Assembly: GCF_002300165.1 (NCBI RefSeq) | Contig: NZ_MLCE01000004.1 | Coordinates: forward strand, 105,953-169,952 | Direction: 5' to 3' | Length of the DNA: 64,000 bases | Source: Streptomyces sp. Tue6028 | GTDB taxonomy: Bacteria > Actinomycetota > Actinomycetes > Streptomycetales > Streptomycetaceae | In this document: positions 53,174 to 62,008 of the stretch, in pieces | Layout: every line of letters begins with the position of its first letter | Numbering within the stretch: position 1 is the first letter of the stretch | Notes under the pieces: generated by a model | What the model was told of the DNA's origin: nothing | Database searches by the model: none | Seen by the model: the letters and a program-made list of their open reading frames with translations, nothing else | Position numbers and translations under genes: made by a program

Positions 53174-53932
53174 TCAGATAGTGAGCGACAGGCTCCTGGT
53201 GACGCGGTCGGCGGTCGGGATCAGCCGCTCCCGGGCCTCGGCGAGCCGGGAGAGCCGGTCCGCCGGGAGCGACACACCGAGCGAGCCGAGCATCTCGCCG
53301 CAGTAGACGGGCACCGCGACACAGACCGTGCCGAGGGCGTACTCCTCCAGGTCCGTGACGGCGGGGGCCATCGGCGAGGAGTCGATCTGCCGGAGCAGTT
53401 CCGGGGTGCTGGTGATGGTCCGCGGCGTGAGGTCGGCGAGGTGGTGCCGGGCGAGGTAGTCGTTGCGGGACTCCTCGTCCAGTTCGCGCAGGACGGACTT
53501 GCCCAGCGCGGTGGCGTGTCCCGCGTCCTCGAAGCCCACCCAGAGGTCGACACGCGGCGCGCGGGGGCCGTCGACGATCTCGGCGACCCGGATCTCGCCC
53601 TCCTCGTAGAAGGTGAGGTAGGTGGCTGCCGCGAGGCCGTCGCGCAGCGCGGCGAGCGTGGGACGGACACGGCTGAGGAGCGCCTGTTCGCGGCCCCGGG
53701 TGTTCAGCGCCTGCACCTTGTCGCCGAGGACGAACCCTCCGTCGGCGAGCTTGCGCACGTATCCGTCGTGGGTCAGCGTGCGGAGCAGGTGATAGGCGGT
53801 GGCCAGGGGCAGACCCGTCTCGCGCGCCAACTGCTTCGCGGGCGCGCCGTTCTCGTGCGCCCCCACCGCTTCCAGCAGGCGAAAGGCCCGCTGCACCGAG
53901 GCGATGAGCGTGGGGCCGTCCTGAGCACCCAT
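53174..53932 (-). CDS. IclR-family transcriptional regulator
   Basis: A 252-residue protein: LIASVQRAFRLLEAVGAHEN, the HTH KQLARETGLPLATAYHLLRTL and wing GYVRKLADGGFVLG, then the effector domain (DGLAAATYLTFYEEGEIRVAEI, HATALGKSVLREL, YALGTVCVAVPVYCGEMLGSLGVSLP). The start ATG (53930-53932) is chosen by the IclR N-terminus; a longer reading to 54166 runs through divergent pseudogene sequence. IclR regulators usually control an adjacent catabolic operon. Here the divergent neighbour is a broken coxG-like gene, so its original target may be lost. Confidence 0.88.
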   Translation of the reverse strand: MGAQDGPTLIASVQRAFRLLEAVGAHENGAPAKQLARETGLPLATAYHLLRTLTHDGYVRKLADGGFVLGDKVQALNTRGREQALLSRVRPTLAALRDGLAAATYLTFYEEGEIRVAEIVDGPRAPRVDLWVGFEDAGHATALGKSVLRELDEESRNDYLARHHLADLTPRTITSTPELLRQIDSSPMAPAVTDLEEYALGTVCVAVPVYCGEMLGSLGVSLPADRLSRLAEARERLIPTADRVTRSLSLTI

Positions 53933-54039
53933 GAGACCAGCGTGCGCCGGGTCCCTCGCGCAGGCAAACGTGTGCACGGCCCGCGCCGTGCCGGGCGACC
54001 TCGCGGCACCGCGTGGCGACGGCCCCCGGACAGCGCCTC

Positions 54040-54615
54040 CGGCCCCTTTCCGCTTCCCCCAAGGCCTGGAAGCTCCTCCAGACCTGCGCCACGTCGCTCC
54101 CTCCATGCCGGGCGCGACACTCGACACCCTCGACGGCGACGCGTTCACCGGCCGGGTGAAGGCCAAGGTCGGCGCGGTGCAGATGAGTTACCGGTGCGAG
54201 GGCACCGTCACGCGCGACGAGGCGGACCGTTCGATGATCCTCGACCTCACCGGCAGCGAGACACGCGGCGCCGGCACGGCGGCGGCCCGCGTCGTCGCCG
54301 CACTCGCCGCCGATCCGGCCGGGACCTTGGCCCGGATCCCCACGGAGCTCGACGTCACCGGCAGGCCCGCCAGTTCGGCCGGGGCGTCATGGCGGAGATC
54401 GGCGACCGTACCGTCCAGCAGTTCGCCGCCCGGCGGGAGGAGCCGCTGCGCTCCCCGAACCGTTCGACCGCGACCGGCGGGATCTCCGCGACGCCGCTCC
54501 CGGCAGCCGTCGAGGGCGACGCGGTGAACCTGGGCGCGGCCGTCCTGCCGGTGCTGCTGCGGAAGGCCGTCGCCCCCGCGGCGGCCGTGGTCGTCGGTTC
54601 TCGTCGGCGCTCTGA
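54040..54615 (+). pseudogene. frameshifted CoxG-like (SRPBCC, CO dehydrogenase subunit G family) gene
   Basis: Three frames carry parts of one CoxG-family protein in the right order. About 54040-54078 encodes PLSASPKAWKLL in one frame. 54081-54371 encodes DLRHVAPSMPGATLDTLDGD, FTGRVKAKVGAVQMSYRCEG and LDVTGRPA in the second. From 54371 the third frame gives QFGRGVMAEIGDRTVQQFA and a hydrophobic tail, LGAAVLPVLLRKAVAPAAAV. The second break fits loss of one C (CCCGCC|AGTTC). Intact members are about 200-residue SRPBCC proteins, some membrane-anchored, that help mature or anchor molybdenum CO/xanthine dehydrogenases. No coxMSL genes are nearby. A sequencing error at two sites cannot be ruled out. 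Confidence 0.72.
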
Positions 54616-54758
54616 GGCGCCGGTCGCGGTGACGGGCCCGGCGGACGCACGCCGGCAGCGGGGCGCCGGGCCCGGGTATGACCACCGACCGGTTAGATGT
54701 ACCGCACATCAATGCACATGTGCCGATCAGCCGTCCGCCCCTCCGCCGAGGCGGCCCG

Positions 54759-56132
54759 GTGACGGCCTCGACGACGCTTTCCAGAGCACCGCTCGCCACC
54801 GCCCTCGCCGAAGCGCTCTGGTTCCCGGCGGCCCTCTTCCTCGGCTTCCTGTTCTGCTTCGCCCCGGCACTGCACGCGCCGCAGCCGCACCACGCGAAGG
54901 TCGTGGTGGCGGGCGCGGCCACGGAGAGCCGGGTCGACGCCGCACTGCGGCGGCAGCAGCCCGGCGGGTTCGACGTCACCTCCGTGACCGATGCCCGAAA
55001 GGCCCGCGAGGCCGTGCTGGACCGGGAGGCCGTGGCCGGGTACGCCGAGGGCGACCGGCCGGTCCTCTACGTGGCCAAGGCCAACGGCATGTCCCTCGAA
55101 CAGGCGCTGACCAGGGCCTTCACCCCGGTCGCGGCGAAGCACGGGCACAGGGAGAAGCTGACGGTCGTGGACGTGGCTGCGACCACGCACAAGGACCTGA
55201 TGGGCACGACCCTGGTCTACTTCGGCATCGCCTGGAGCATCCCCGGCTACATCCTCTCGACGACCCTGCTGCGGGCGGTGGCCTTCGACCGGCGCAGGAA
55301 GCTGTCGACGATCGCGGGCACCGCGGCGCTGTTCAGCGTGATCGGCTACGCGGTCGGGGTGGGACTCGGGTACCTCCCGCACGCCCCCTCGACCATGGCG
55401 ATCGCGTTCCTGCTCACCGCGGCCGTCGCCACGTTCGCCTCCGGACTGGCGCCGTTCGCCAAGCAGTACTTCCCCGCCGCCGGCATGGGTCTGTTCATCG
55501 TGCTGAGCATCCCGACCAGCGGCGGCGTGGCACCGGCACCGCTGCTGCCGACGTTCTTCCAGTACGTGCACGCCGTCATGCCCCTCGCCAACGCGGTGGA
55601 CGCCCTGCGCGGAGCGCTCTACTTCGACGGGGCCGGCGTGCTCAAGCCCGTGCTGGTGCTGTGCGCGTGGACCGCGGCGGGCGCCGCGCTGCTGGGCCTC
55701 GACGCCCTGCGGCACCGCCGAGCGGCGCGACGGGGTGCGGACGGCGAGCCCTCGGACGTCGAGGAGCCGCCGCGGGAGGACGCGTCGCTGGAGGTGCCGC
55801 TGCCCACCGCGCTTCCCGTGCACGCCCACCACTTCGGTGATCCTGAGCCCGTCCTGGTGGGCACCGTCCTGGACTCCCTGCAGCGGCCCGTGCACCGTGC
55901 CGTGGTGACCGTCATGGACGCCCGCGGCCGGAGGCTGGTGTCCACGACGACGAACGCGCAGGGCGAGTACGCCGTGGCCGGGCTGCCCGAGGGGTGTCTC
56001 AGCGTCGTCGCGTCCTCGGCGGGCCGCGGGCCGGTGGTCCACCGGGATCTGCTCGGCGCCGGCGCCGTCCTCCGCACCGACTTCGCGTTGCACGAGCGCG
56101 AGACGGCTCCGCGGCGGACGGTCGGCGAGTAG
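54759..56132 (+). CDS. ABC-2-permease-like membrane protein with C-terminal carboxypeptidase-regulatory-like domain
   Basis: About 457 residues. An N-terminal helix (ALWFPAALFLGFLFCFAPAL) is followed by an extracytoplasmic domain (about 45-150). Four or five more helices follow (GTTLVYFGIAWSIPGYILST, STIAGTAALFSVIGYAVGVG, STMAIAFLLTAAVATFASGL, AAGMGLFIVLSIPTSGGVAP), as in DUF3533/YhgE-type ABC-2 permeases. A C-terminal beta-sandwich (VLVGTVLDSLQRPVHRAVVTV, TNAQGEYAVAGLPEGCLSVV) is a CarboxypepD_reg-like fold on the end. There is no ATPase partner nearby. GTG at 54759 has GAGGCGG upstream; a longer reading from ATG 54678 would include a TTA codon and a short palindromic AT-rich stretch. Function unknown; possibly an export or sensing membrane protein. 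Confidence 0.75.
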   Translation: MTASTTLSRAPLATALAEALWFPAALFLGFLFCFAPALHAPQPHHAKVVVAGAATESRVDAALRRQQPGGFDVTSVTDARKAREAVLDREAVAGYAEGDRPVLYVAKANGMSLEQALTRAFTPVAAKHGHREKLTVVDVAATTHKDLMGTTLVYFGIAWSIPGYILSTTLLRAVAFDRRRKLSTIAGTAALFSVIGYAVGVGLGYLPHAPSTMAIAFLLTAAVATFASGLAPFAKQYFPAAGMGLFIVLSIPTSGGVAPAPLLPTFFQYVHAVMPLANAVDALRGALYFDGAGVLKPVLVLCAWTAAGAALLGLDALRHRRAARRGADGEPSDVEEPPREDASLEVPLPTALPVHAHHFGDPEPVLVGTVLDSLQRPVHRAVVTVMDARGRRLVSTTTNAQGEYAVAGLPEGCLSVVASSAGRGPVVHRDLLGAGAVLRTDFALHERETAPRRTVGE

Positions 56133-56220
56133 TCGTCGGCGGACGGGCAGCGACGTGCGGACTCCCGCTCATGGACCCGCCCGCGCGAGCCGTCGGCCCG
56201 CCGCCTGGAGTCCACGGGTC

Positions 56221-56661
56221 CTAGGGGCTCGCCTTCAGGGTCTTCATCGTGAAGTGGGAGGTGATGTTCTTGATGCGGGGGATGGCCATCACATGGCGGC
56301 TGAGGAACTCCTCGTAGGCAGCCAGGTCGGCGACCGCCACCCGCACGAAGTAGTCCGGGTTGCCGAAGAGCCTGCGCAACTCGACGACCTCGTCGGCCTG
56401 CGCCAGCGTGCGCTCGAAGTGTTCGACGGTCTCGGCGTCCTGCGATTCCAGGCCGAGATCGATCAGGACCTCGAAGGAGCGGCCCACGGCGGCGGGGTCG
56501 ACGACGGCGCGATAGCCCTGGATCACCCCCTCGTTCTCGAGGCGCTGCACGCGCCGCAGGCACGGTCCGGTGGTCAGCCCCACGCGCTGGGCCAGATCCA
56601 CGTTGCTGATCCGCCCGTCCCGCTCCAGCTCGGCGATGATTGCTCGGTCGATCGTATCCAC
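56221..56661 (-). CDS. Lrp/AsnC-family transcriptional regulator
   Basis: About 146 residues: VDTIDRAIIAELERDGRISN, the HTH VDLAQRVGLTTGPCLRRVQRL, then the RAM ligand domain (GYRAVVDPAAVGRSFEVLIDL, LFGNPDYFVRVAVADLAAYEEF). The GTG at 56661 gives the standard VDTIDR start; a GTG at 56676 and a TTG at 56706 are possible but would cover the operator-like repeats. It is divergent from azlCD, a common arrangement in which the Lrp protein senses a branched-chain amino acid and activates its exporter. Confidence 0.92.
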   Translation of the reverse strand: MDTIDRAIIAELERDGRISNVDLAQRVGLTTGPCLRRVQRLENEGVIQGYRAVVDPAAVGRSFEVLIDLGLESQDAETVEHFERTLAQADEVVELRRLFGNPDYFVRVAVADLAAYEEFLSRHVMAIPRIKNITSHFTMKTLKASP

Positions 56662-56704
56662 GCGAAAATATTGCACCCTGCCCTGGCGAACGAGCAATTT
56701 TCGC
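56662..56704. promoter_or_regulatory. putative Lrp operator pair between lrp and azlC
   Basis: GCGAAAATATTGC (56662-56674) and its near inverted copy GCAATTTTCGC (56694-56704) lie about 31 bp centre to centre, three helical turns, in the only AT-rich stretch of the divergent region. Lrp/AsnC sites are AT-rich dyads arranged with helical phasing. Assignment inferred from position. Confidence 0.6.
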
Positions 56705-56740
56705 AACCATGTGTCGCGCGTTTTCCGGGATGATTGAACC

Positions 56741-57496
56741 GTGCAACGAGATGTTCCGACCCTCCCGGCAGCACCGGAAGCCGTCCCGGCCCCGGCCTCC
56801 CGGCGTCAGCAGATCCGCCAGGGCTTCCGCGACTCCTTCTCCGCGGGCCTCGGGATCTTCCCCCTCGGCATAGCCCTCGGACTGCTGATCCTCCAGGCCG
56901 GCCTGCCCTGGTGGCTGACCCCCGCCCTGTCCCTGGCCGCCTTCGCCGGCTCCCTGGAACTGCTGCTGGTGGGCATGATGGCCGCCGTCACCCCGCTCGC
57001 CGCGATCGCGCTGACCGTGCTCGTGGTCAACTTCCGGCATGTCTTCTACGCCTTCTCCTTCCCCCTCCACCTGGTCAGGCACCCGGTCGGGAAGGCGTAC
57101 GCCGTCTACGCGATGATCGACGAGGCCTACGCCGTCAACGCCTCGCTTCCCGAGGCGGAGCGCTCGGGGCCGCGGCTCCTCGCCCTGCAGATCGCCTGCG
57201 AGACCTACTGGGTCGGCGGCGGCCTGGTCGGCGTCGCTCTCGGCGCGGCCCTGCCCGCACCGGTCGAGGGCCTGGAGTTCGCCCTGTGCGCCCTGTTCAC
57301 CGTGCTGACCCTGGACGCGTTCCGGTCCCGCAGGGAGGTCCCCTCGGTCCTCCTCGCGGGCGCGAGCGTCGCCGTCGCCCTCGTGCTCACCCCGGGCCTC
57401 GCGATGTTCACCGCGCTGCTGCTGTTCGTCGCCCTGCTGCTGGCGCGCCACGCCGTGACCGCCCGCCGTCCCGCCCAGGAGGCCGCCGGTGCCTAG
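56741..57496 (+). CDS. azlC: branched-chain amino acid exporter large subunit AzlC
   Basis: A 251-residue membrane protein (GTG start) of the AzlC family: FRDSFSAGLGIFPLGIALGL, the AAFAGSLELLLVGMMAAVTP helix pair, and NFRHVFYAFSFPLHL are the family core. With AzlD it exports branched-chain amino acids or analogues (as in BrnFE). The azlD start overlaps its 3' end by 8 bp. It is divergent from an Lrp-family regulator. Confidence 0.93.
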   Translation: MQRDVPTLPAAPEAVPAPASRRQQIRQGFRDSFSAGLGIFPLGIALGLLILQAGLPWWLTPALSLAAFAGSLELLLVGMMAAVTPLAAIALTVLVVNFRHVFYAFSFPLHLVRHPVGKAYAVYAMIDEAYAVNASLPEAERSGPRLLALQIACETYWVGGGLVGVALGAALPAPVEGLEFALCALFTVLTLDAFRSRREVPSVLLAGASVAVALVLTPGLAMFTALLLFVALLLARHAVTARRPAQEAAGA

Positions 57497-57815
57497 CACC
57501 TCGTATCTCGTGGCCGTCCTGGCCATCGTCTTCGGCATCACGCTGGCGCTGCGCGCCCTGCCCTTCGCGGTGCTCGGCCGGCTGCGCGGCTCGGCAATGG
57601 TGCGGCAGCTGGCGGTGTGGATGCCCGTGGGCATCCTCGTGATCCTCGCGGTGACGGCTCTGCACGGCACCATGGCGACCGACCGGCACGGCGCGGGGTA
57701 CGCGCTGCTCGCGGTCGCCGTCACCGTCGGCGTCCATCTGGCGTTCGGCCGCCGCACCGTCCTGAGCGTCGGCATCGGCACCGCCCTCTACGTCGTCCTG
57801 CTCAACACCCTGTGA
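57489..57815 (+). CDS. azlD: branched-chain amino acid exporter small subunit AzlD
   Basis: A 108-residue protein (GTG start) with three or four helices: TSYLVAVLAIVFGITLALRA, the WMPVGILVILAVTAL helix and the C-terminal SVGIGTALYVVLLNTL match the AzlD family (PF05437). It overlaps azlC by 8 bp, so the subunits are translated in a coupled way. The thioesterase gene follows 22 bp later, suggesting a three-gene transcript. Confidence 0.93.
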   Translation: MPSTSYLVAVLAIVFGITLALRALPFAVLGRLRGSAMVRQLAVWMPVGILVILAVTALHGTMATDRHGAGYALLAVAVTVGVHLAFGRRTVLSVGIGTALYVVLLNTL

Positions 57816-57837
57816 CCCGTACAAGGAGAGACGTCCG

Positions 57838-58644
57838 TTGACCACCGGCACCCCGGCCCCCGGCAGCTACTACGAGCGCATCGACGAGCACCGCTACAAG
57901 CCCACCGCCCACGCGGGCGGCGCCTGGGACCCCGACGAGCTGCACTTCAGCCCGCTCGGCGGTCTCGTCGCGCACGCCCTGGACCGCCACACGGCCACGC
58001 GTGCGGACTCCGGACTGCTGCTGTCCCGGATCAGCTACGACATCCTCGGGCGGCTCGCTCTCGACGAGTGCGAGATCCGCGTGGAGACGGTCCGGCCCGG
58101 CCGCACCATCGAACTGCTCGAAGCCGTCGTGCTGATCGCCGACCGCCCGGTGGTCCGTGCCCGCGCCTGGCTCCTCGCGGCCCTCGACACCGGCGGCGTC
58201 GCGGGCGGTGCCGACGAGCGCCTCGCCCCGCCCGAGAGCCTCCCCCGGCGGCGGCTGTCCGGCATGTGGCCGGGCGGCTACATCGCCTCCCTCGACGTGC
58301 GCGCGGTCACCACGCCCCGGCCGGGCCGGGCGACCGCCTGGATCTCCACGCCCCTCGACCTCGTCGCCGGCGAGCCCAGCAGCCCGCTCGCCTCCTACCT
58401 CGCGCTGGTGGACACGGCCAACGGCATCGCCGTACGGCAGCCGCCCACGGCCTGGATGTACCCCAACGTCGACCTGACCGTCCACCTCCACCGCCGTCCC
58501 GAGGGCGGCTGGACCGGTCTGGACACCACCGTCACGTTCGGGCCGACGGGCCAGGGGGTCACCAGCACCGTCCTGCACGACGTGCGGGGGCCGGTGGGTC
58601 ACGCCCAGCAGATCCTCACCGTCCGGCCGATCACCGCCGGCTGA
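57838..58644 (+). CDS. acyl-CoA thioesterase-like (double hotdog) protein
   Basis: A 268-residue protein with two hotdog halves of the 4HBT_3 type (PF13622): LHFSPLGGLVAHALDRHTAT and the ISYDILGRLALDECEIRVETVRPGRTIELLEA strand set in the first, and MYPNVDLTVHLHRRPEGGWTGLDTTVTFG in the second. It probably hydrolyses an acyl-CoA thioester. TTG start at 57838 with AAGGAGAG upstream; no in-frame ATG or GTG is nearby. It is 22 bp downstream of azlD and is probably co-transcribed, which hints at a link to branched-chain acyl-CoA metabolism, but this is only contextual. Confidence 0.83.
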   Translation: MTTGTPAPGSYYERIDEHRYKPTAHAGGAWDPDELHFSPLGGLVAHALDRHTATRADSGLLLSRISYDILGRLALDECEIRVETVRPGRTIELLEAVVLIADRPVVRARAWLLAALDTGGVAGGADERLAPPESLPRRRLSGMWPGGYIASLDVRAVTTPRPGRATAWISTPLDLVAGEPSSPLASYLALVDTANGIAVRQPPTAWMYPNVDLTVHLHRRPEGGWTGLDTTVTFGPTGQGVTSTVLHDVRGPVGHAQQILTVRPITAG

Positions 58645-58823
58645 TCACGCCCGTGAACAGCCGGCCAGGCCCCGGCAGCGCTCGCCCGGTCCCTCGGGTC
58701 GGGGCGGGCGCCGTCCGGCGTGCGGGGCCCGGGCCGACAGTCACCCGCGGAGGGTGAACCGTCGCGGGCGCGCCGGGCGGATGCTGCGAGCCGGGGCGGC
58801 CGAGCGCGGCGGGAGTGTGGTCC

Positions 58824-60584
58824 ATGACGATCCGGCACCGCACCACGAGAGCGTCCGCCTGGCTGCGGGCCGTCCCCGGGGTCCGCGCGGTGGCGTCCTA
58901 CCGGCGGGAGTGGCTGGCCAAGGACGTGGTGGCCGGGGTCGTCCTGACCACGCTGCTGGTACCGCAGGGCATGGCGTACGCCGAGCTCGCGGGCCTGCCG
59001 CCGATCACCGGGCTCTACACGACGATCCTCTGCCTTCTCGGCTACGCGGTGTGCGGCCCGTCCCGGATCCTGGTGCTGGGTCCGGACTCCTCGCTCGGAC
59101 CGATGATCGCCGCCACCGTCCTGCCCCTGATCGCGGCGGAGGGCGATCCGGCGCGTGCGGTCGCCCTGGCGTCGATGCTCTCGATCATGGTCGCGGCCGT
59201 CATGATCCTGGCGTCGGTGGCCAAGCTCGGCTTCGTCGCCGACCTGATCTCCAAGCCGACCATGATCGGCTACATGAACGGTCTGGCCCTGACCATCTTC
59301 GTCGGCCAATTGCCCAAGCTGCTCGGCTTCAAGGTCGACGCGGACCACCTGATCGGCGAATGCGTCGAGGTGGTCCGGAAGCTGGCCGAGGGAGCCGTGG
59401 TGCCCGCCTCGGCCGCTGTCGGCATCAGCGGGATCGTCCTGATCGTGGTGCTCCAGCGCCTGCTGCCGAAGGTCCCCGCGGTGCTCGTGATGGTGGTGCT
59501 GGCCATCGCCGCGGCCACGGTCTTCGACCTGGGTGCGCACGGGGTCGGTCTGGTCGGTGTGCTGCCCGAGGGCTTCCCGCCGCTGACGATCCCCGATGTG
59601 CGGTTCGACGACCTGGCGCCGCTGTTCGCGGGGGCGCTGGGCATCGCCGTGGTGTCGCTGGCCGACACGATCTCCAACGCCTCGGCGTTCGCCGCCCGCA
59701 GCGGACAGGAGATCCGGGGCAACCAGGAGATGCTGGGCGTCGGCGTGGCGAATCTGGCGGCCGGGCTCTTCCAGGGCTTCCCGGTCAGCACCAGCGGATC
59801 CCGTACGGCGGTCGCGGAGCGCGCGGGCGCCCGGAGCCAGCTGACGGGCGTGGTGGGCGCGCTGCTGATCGTGCTCATGCTCGTGCTGGTCCCGGGGCTG
59901 TTCCGCAACCTCCCGCAGCCCGCGCTCGCCGCGGTGGTGATCACGGCGTCGCTCTCCCTCGCCGACCTGCCCGGGACCGTACGGCTGTGGCGCCAGCGCC
60001 GCGTCGAGTTCCTGCTGTCGATCGCCGCCTTCGCCGGAGTCGCCCTGCTCGGCGTGCTGCCCGGCATCGCCGTCGCCGTCGGACTGTCCGTGCTGAACGT
60101 CTTCCGGCGCGCGTGGTGGCCCTACGACACCGTGCTCGGACGGGTGGAGGGGCTGGAGGGCTACCACGACATCCGCTCCTACCCCGCCGCCCGGCAGCTG
60201 CCCGGACTGGTGATGTACCGGTTCGACGCACCGCTCTTCTTCGCCAACGCCAAGACCTTCCGCGACGAGGTCCTGCGCATGGCCCGCACGGAGCCGCGGC
60301 CGAGCTGGATCGTGATCGCGGCCGAGCCCGTGACCGATGTCGACACGACTGCCGCCGACATCCTCGAAGAGCTCGACGAGGCCCTCAACTCCGAAGACGT
60401 CCATCTGGTGTTCGCGGAGCTCAAGGACCCGGTGCGGCGCAAGATCGAACGATACGGACTCACCCGCACGATCGATCCGCGCCATTTCTTCCCCACGGTG
60501 GAGGCCGCACTCGCCGCCTATCGCCGGCGCACGGGCGCGGAGTGGGCCTCCGTCCCCTCCGCCGGACGGATCCGGGACCGGTGA
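58824..60584 (+). CDS. SulP-family anion transporter with STAS domain
   Basis: A 586-residue membrane protein. WLAKDVVAGVVLTTLLVPQGMAYAELAGLPP is the SulP N-terminal signature, followed by about 12-14 helices, the SISG-like QGFPVSTSGSRTAVAERAGA loop, and a C-terminal STAS domain (about 465-570: GLVMYRFDAPLFFANAKTFR, WIVIAAEPVTDVDTTAADIL). It transports sulfate, bicarbonate or a related anion by H+ or Na+ symport or exchange. GGGAG lies 8 nt before the ATG at 58824; a GTG at 58815 is less likely. It is convergent with the lipid-kinase-like gene, 19 bp apart. Confidence 0.93.
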   Translation: MTIRHRTTRASAWLRAVPGVRAVASYRREWLAKDVVAGVVLTTLLVPQGMAYAELAGLPPITGLYTTILCLLGYAVCGPSRILVLGPDSSLGPMIAATVLPLIAAEGDPARAVALASMLSIMVAAVMILASVAKLGFVADLISKPTMIGYMNGLALTIFVGQLPKLLGFKVDADHLIGECVEVVRKLAEGAVVPASAAVGISGIVLIVVLQRLLPKVPAVLVMVVLAIAAATVFDLGAHGVGLVGVLPEGFPPLTIPDVRFDDLAPLFAGALGIAVVSLADTISNASAFAARSGQEIRGNQEMLGVGVANLAAGLFQGFPVSTSGSRTAVAERAGARSQLTGVVGALLIVLMLVLVPGLFRNLPQPALAAVVITASLSLADLPGTVRLWRQRRVEFLLSIAAFAGVALLGVLPGIAVAVGLSVLNVFRRAWWPYDTVLGRVEGLEGYHDIRSYPAARQLPGLVMYRFDAPLFFANAKTFRDEVLRMARTEPRPSWIVIAAEPVTDVDTTAADILEELDEALNSEDVHLVFAELKDPVRRKIERYGLTRTIDPRHFFPTVEAALAAYRRRTGAEWASVPSAGRIRDR

Positions 60585-60603
60585 GCGGGCACAGCGGGCC
60601 CGG

Positions 60604-61980
60604 TCAGCCGGGAAGCAGCGGTCGCAGGGCGATGCGGACCACCCGCGGCCAGTCGACCGCCGGTCTGTTCACCGGTGTGCCGGGGCGGTGGCGCGGCACC
60701 CGGACCCGCAGTGCCCCCGGAGCGATCCGGCACACCACGGGTGCGGGCAGCACGACGTGCTCGCCGTCGATGCCCGCCGGGACGGTGTCGGTGTCGGCCT
60801 CGACGACGACCTCCGGGGCCGTCAGCCGCAGGAAGCTCGGGGAACGCGCCCCGCTCACCATCCGTGCCGCCTGCGCGGAGTTCTCGACGCACACGCCCAG
60901 CACCCCGAGCAGTCCGGAGTCCAGGCGCTCCCGGCGCCCCGGACGCGCCGCGTCGACGGCGCGCCGGTAGGGGTTGTTGCTGACGAGCAGCGCCTGGAGT
61001 CCCTCGGCCCGGGTGTCGCCGGCGCGCATCCGCAGCCGGGGTGCGTCGTCGCCCGTGAGGAGACCCGGCAGCGTCTCCAGGATCGTCTGCGTCTTCGCGT
61101 CCCGGTAGGCGGGGTCGCCGACGACGGCCGCGTACGTCCCGAAGGACGCGTTGTTGACGAAGACGCGGTCGGCGGCGAACCCCAGGTCGGCGCGGATCTC
61201 GACGCCGTCGGTCAGGGCGTCCAGGGCGGCCGCGGGATCGTCGCGGTCGAGGCCGAGGTCGAGGGCGAAGTGGTTGCGGGTACCGGCCGGGATCACCAGG
61301 AAGGGCAGGCCGTGCCGCGCCGCCACCTCGGCCACCAGGGCCTGGGTGCCGTCGCCGCCCGCGACGGCGAGGAGGTCGGCTCCGTCGGACACGGCCTGCC
61401 GGGCCAGTTCGCTCACGTCCTCGTGTCCGGCACCGAGCAGGACGACGTGGGCACCCGCCGCCCGCGCCTTCTCCGCCAGCTGGAACCGGTCCACCTTGCC
61501 GCCGCCGGAGCGGGGGTTCATGAGGATCCAGGGGCGCCGCGGCGGCTCGACGCGGGTGCGTTCGCGGACATGGGCGGTGTGCAGCGGTGCCAGCGCCGTA
61601 CGGGCCGCCGTGACGGCCAGCACCCACAGGGCCAGGGCGACGAAGGCCGGGGCCAGCAGTCCGAAGACGGCGTAGAGCACCAGGACGGTCAGCGGCGCCA
61701 GGACGGACAGGGCGACTCCGAGGACGCGCACGACGCCGGTGTGGGCGAGGGTCCACCACACACCGACGGCGGCCAGGGCCAGCCCGGCGACGCCGATCAG
61801 TACCCAGAACACGCTCCGCAGGCCCGCCGCGACGAGCGGGATCAGCACGCCGGCCGTCAGAGCGAGCAGCGCCAGACGCGCCCACCCGGCACGCCCTCTG
61901 CGGACGGCCGTGGTGGAGCACGCGTCCAGCGCGCTCGCGTTCCTTCGGTGTCGTCGCACCTGTCCGTCCGCTCCGCTCAC
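60604..61980 (-). CDS. diacylglycerol-kinase-family (YegS/LCB5-like) protein with N-terminal membrane region
   Basis: A 458-residue protein (GTG start). Three or four hydrophobic segments occupy about residues 30-130; from about 150 a DAGK catalytic domain begins with PWILMNPRSGGGKVDRFQLA. LLAVAGGDGTQALVAEVAARHGLP holds the nucleotide-binding GGDGT motif, and LPFLVIPAGTRNHFALDLGL completes the lobe. C-terminal strands include VVLPAPVVCRIAPGALRVRVP. It phosphorylates a lipid such as diacylglycerol, or a related alcohol, at the membrane. The membrane-fused form is common in actinobacteria. Confidence 0.88.
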   Translation of the reverse strand: MSGADGQVRRHRRNASALDACSTTAVRRGRAGWARLALLALTAGVLIPLVAAGLRSVFWVLIGVAGLALAAVGVWWTLAHTGVVRVLGVALSVLAPLTVLVLYAVFGLLAPAFVALALWVLAVTAARTALAPLHTAHVRERTRVEPPRRPWILMNPRSGGGKVDRFQLAEKARAAGAHVVLLGAGHEDVSELARQAVSDGADLLAVAGGDGTQALVAEVAARHGLPFLVIPAGTRNHFALDLGLDRDDPAAALDALTDGVEIRADLGFAADRVFVNNASFGTYAAVVGDPAYRDAKTQTILETLPGLLTGDDAPRLRMRAGDTRAEGLQALLVSNNPYRRAVDAARPGRRERLDSGLLGVLGVCVENSAQAARMVSGARSPSFLRLTAPEVVVEADTDTVPAGIDGEHVVLPAPVVCRIAPGALRVRVPRHRPGTPVNRPAVDWPRVVRIALRPLLPG

Positions 61981-62008
61981 CGCGGCGCGCCGACGGCACT
62001 CCGGTCCC

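Noticed and set aside
53933..54166. Longer N-terminus for the IclR regulator at 53174-53932
   Set aside because: The extra 78 residues have no IclR similarity and overlap the coxG-like remnant on the other strand; the ATG at 53932 gives the standard IclR start.
53441..55840. Plus-strand ORF of 799 codons
   Set aside because: It runs antisense to the IclR gene and then across the pseudogene and permease in the wrong frame. Only a short piece (about 54371-54615) carries real, CoxG-like sequence.
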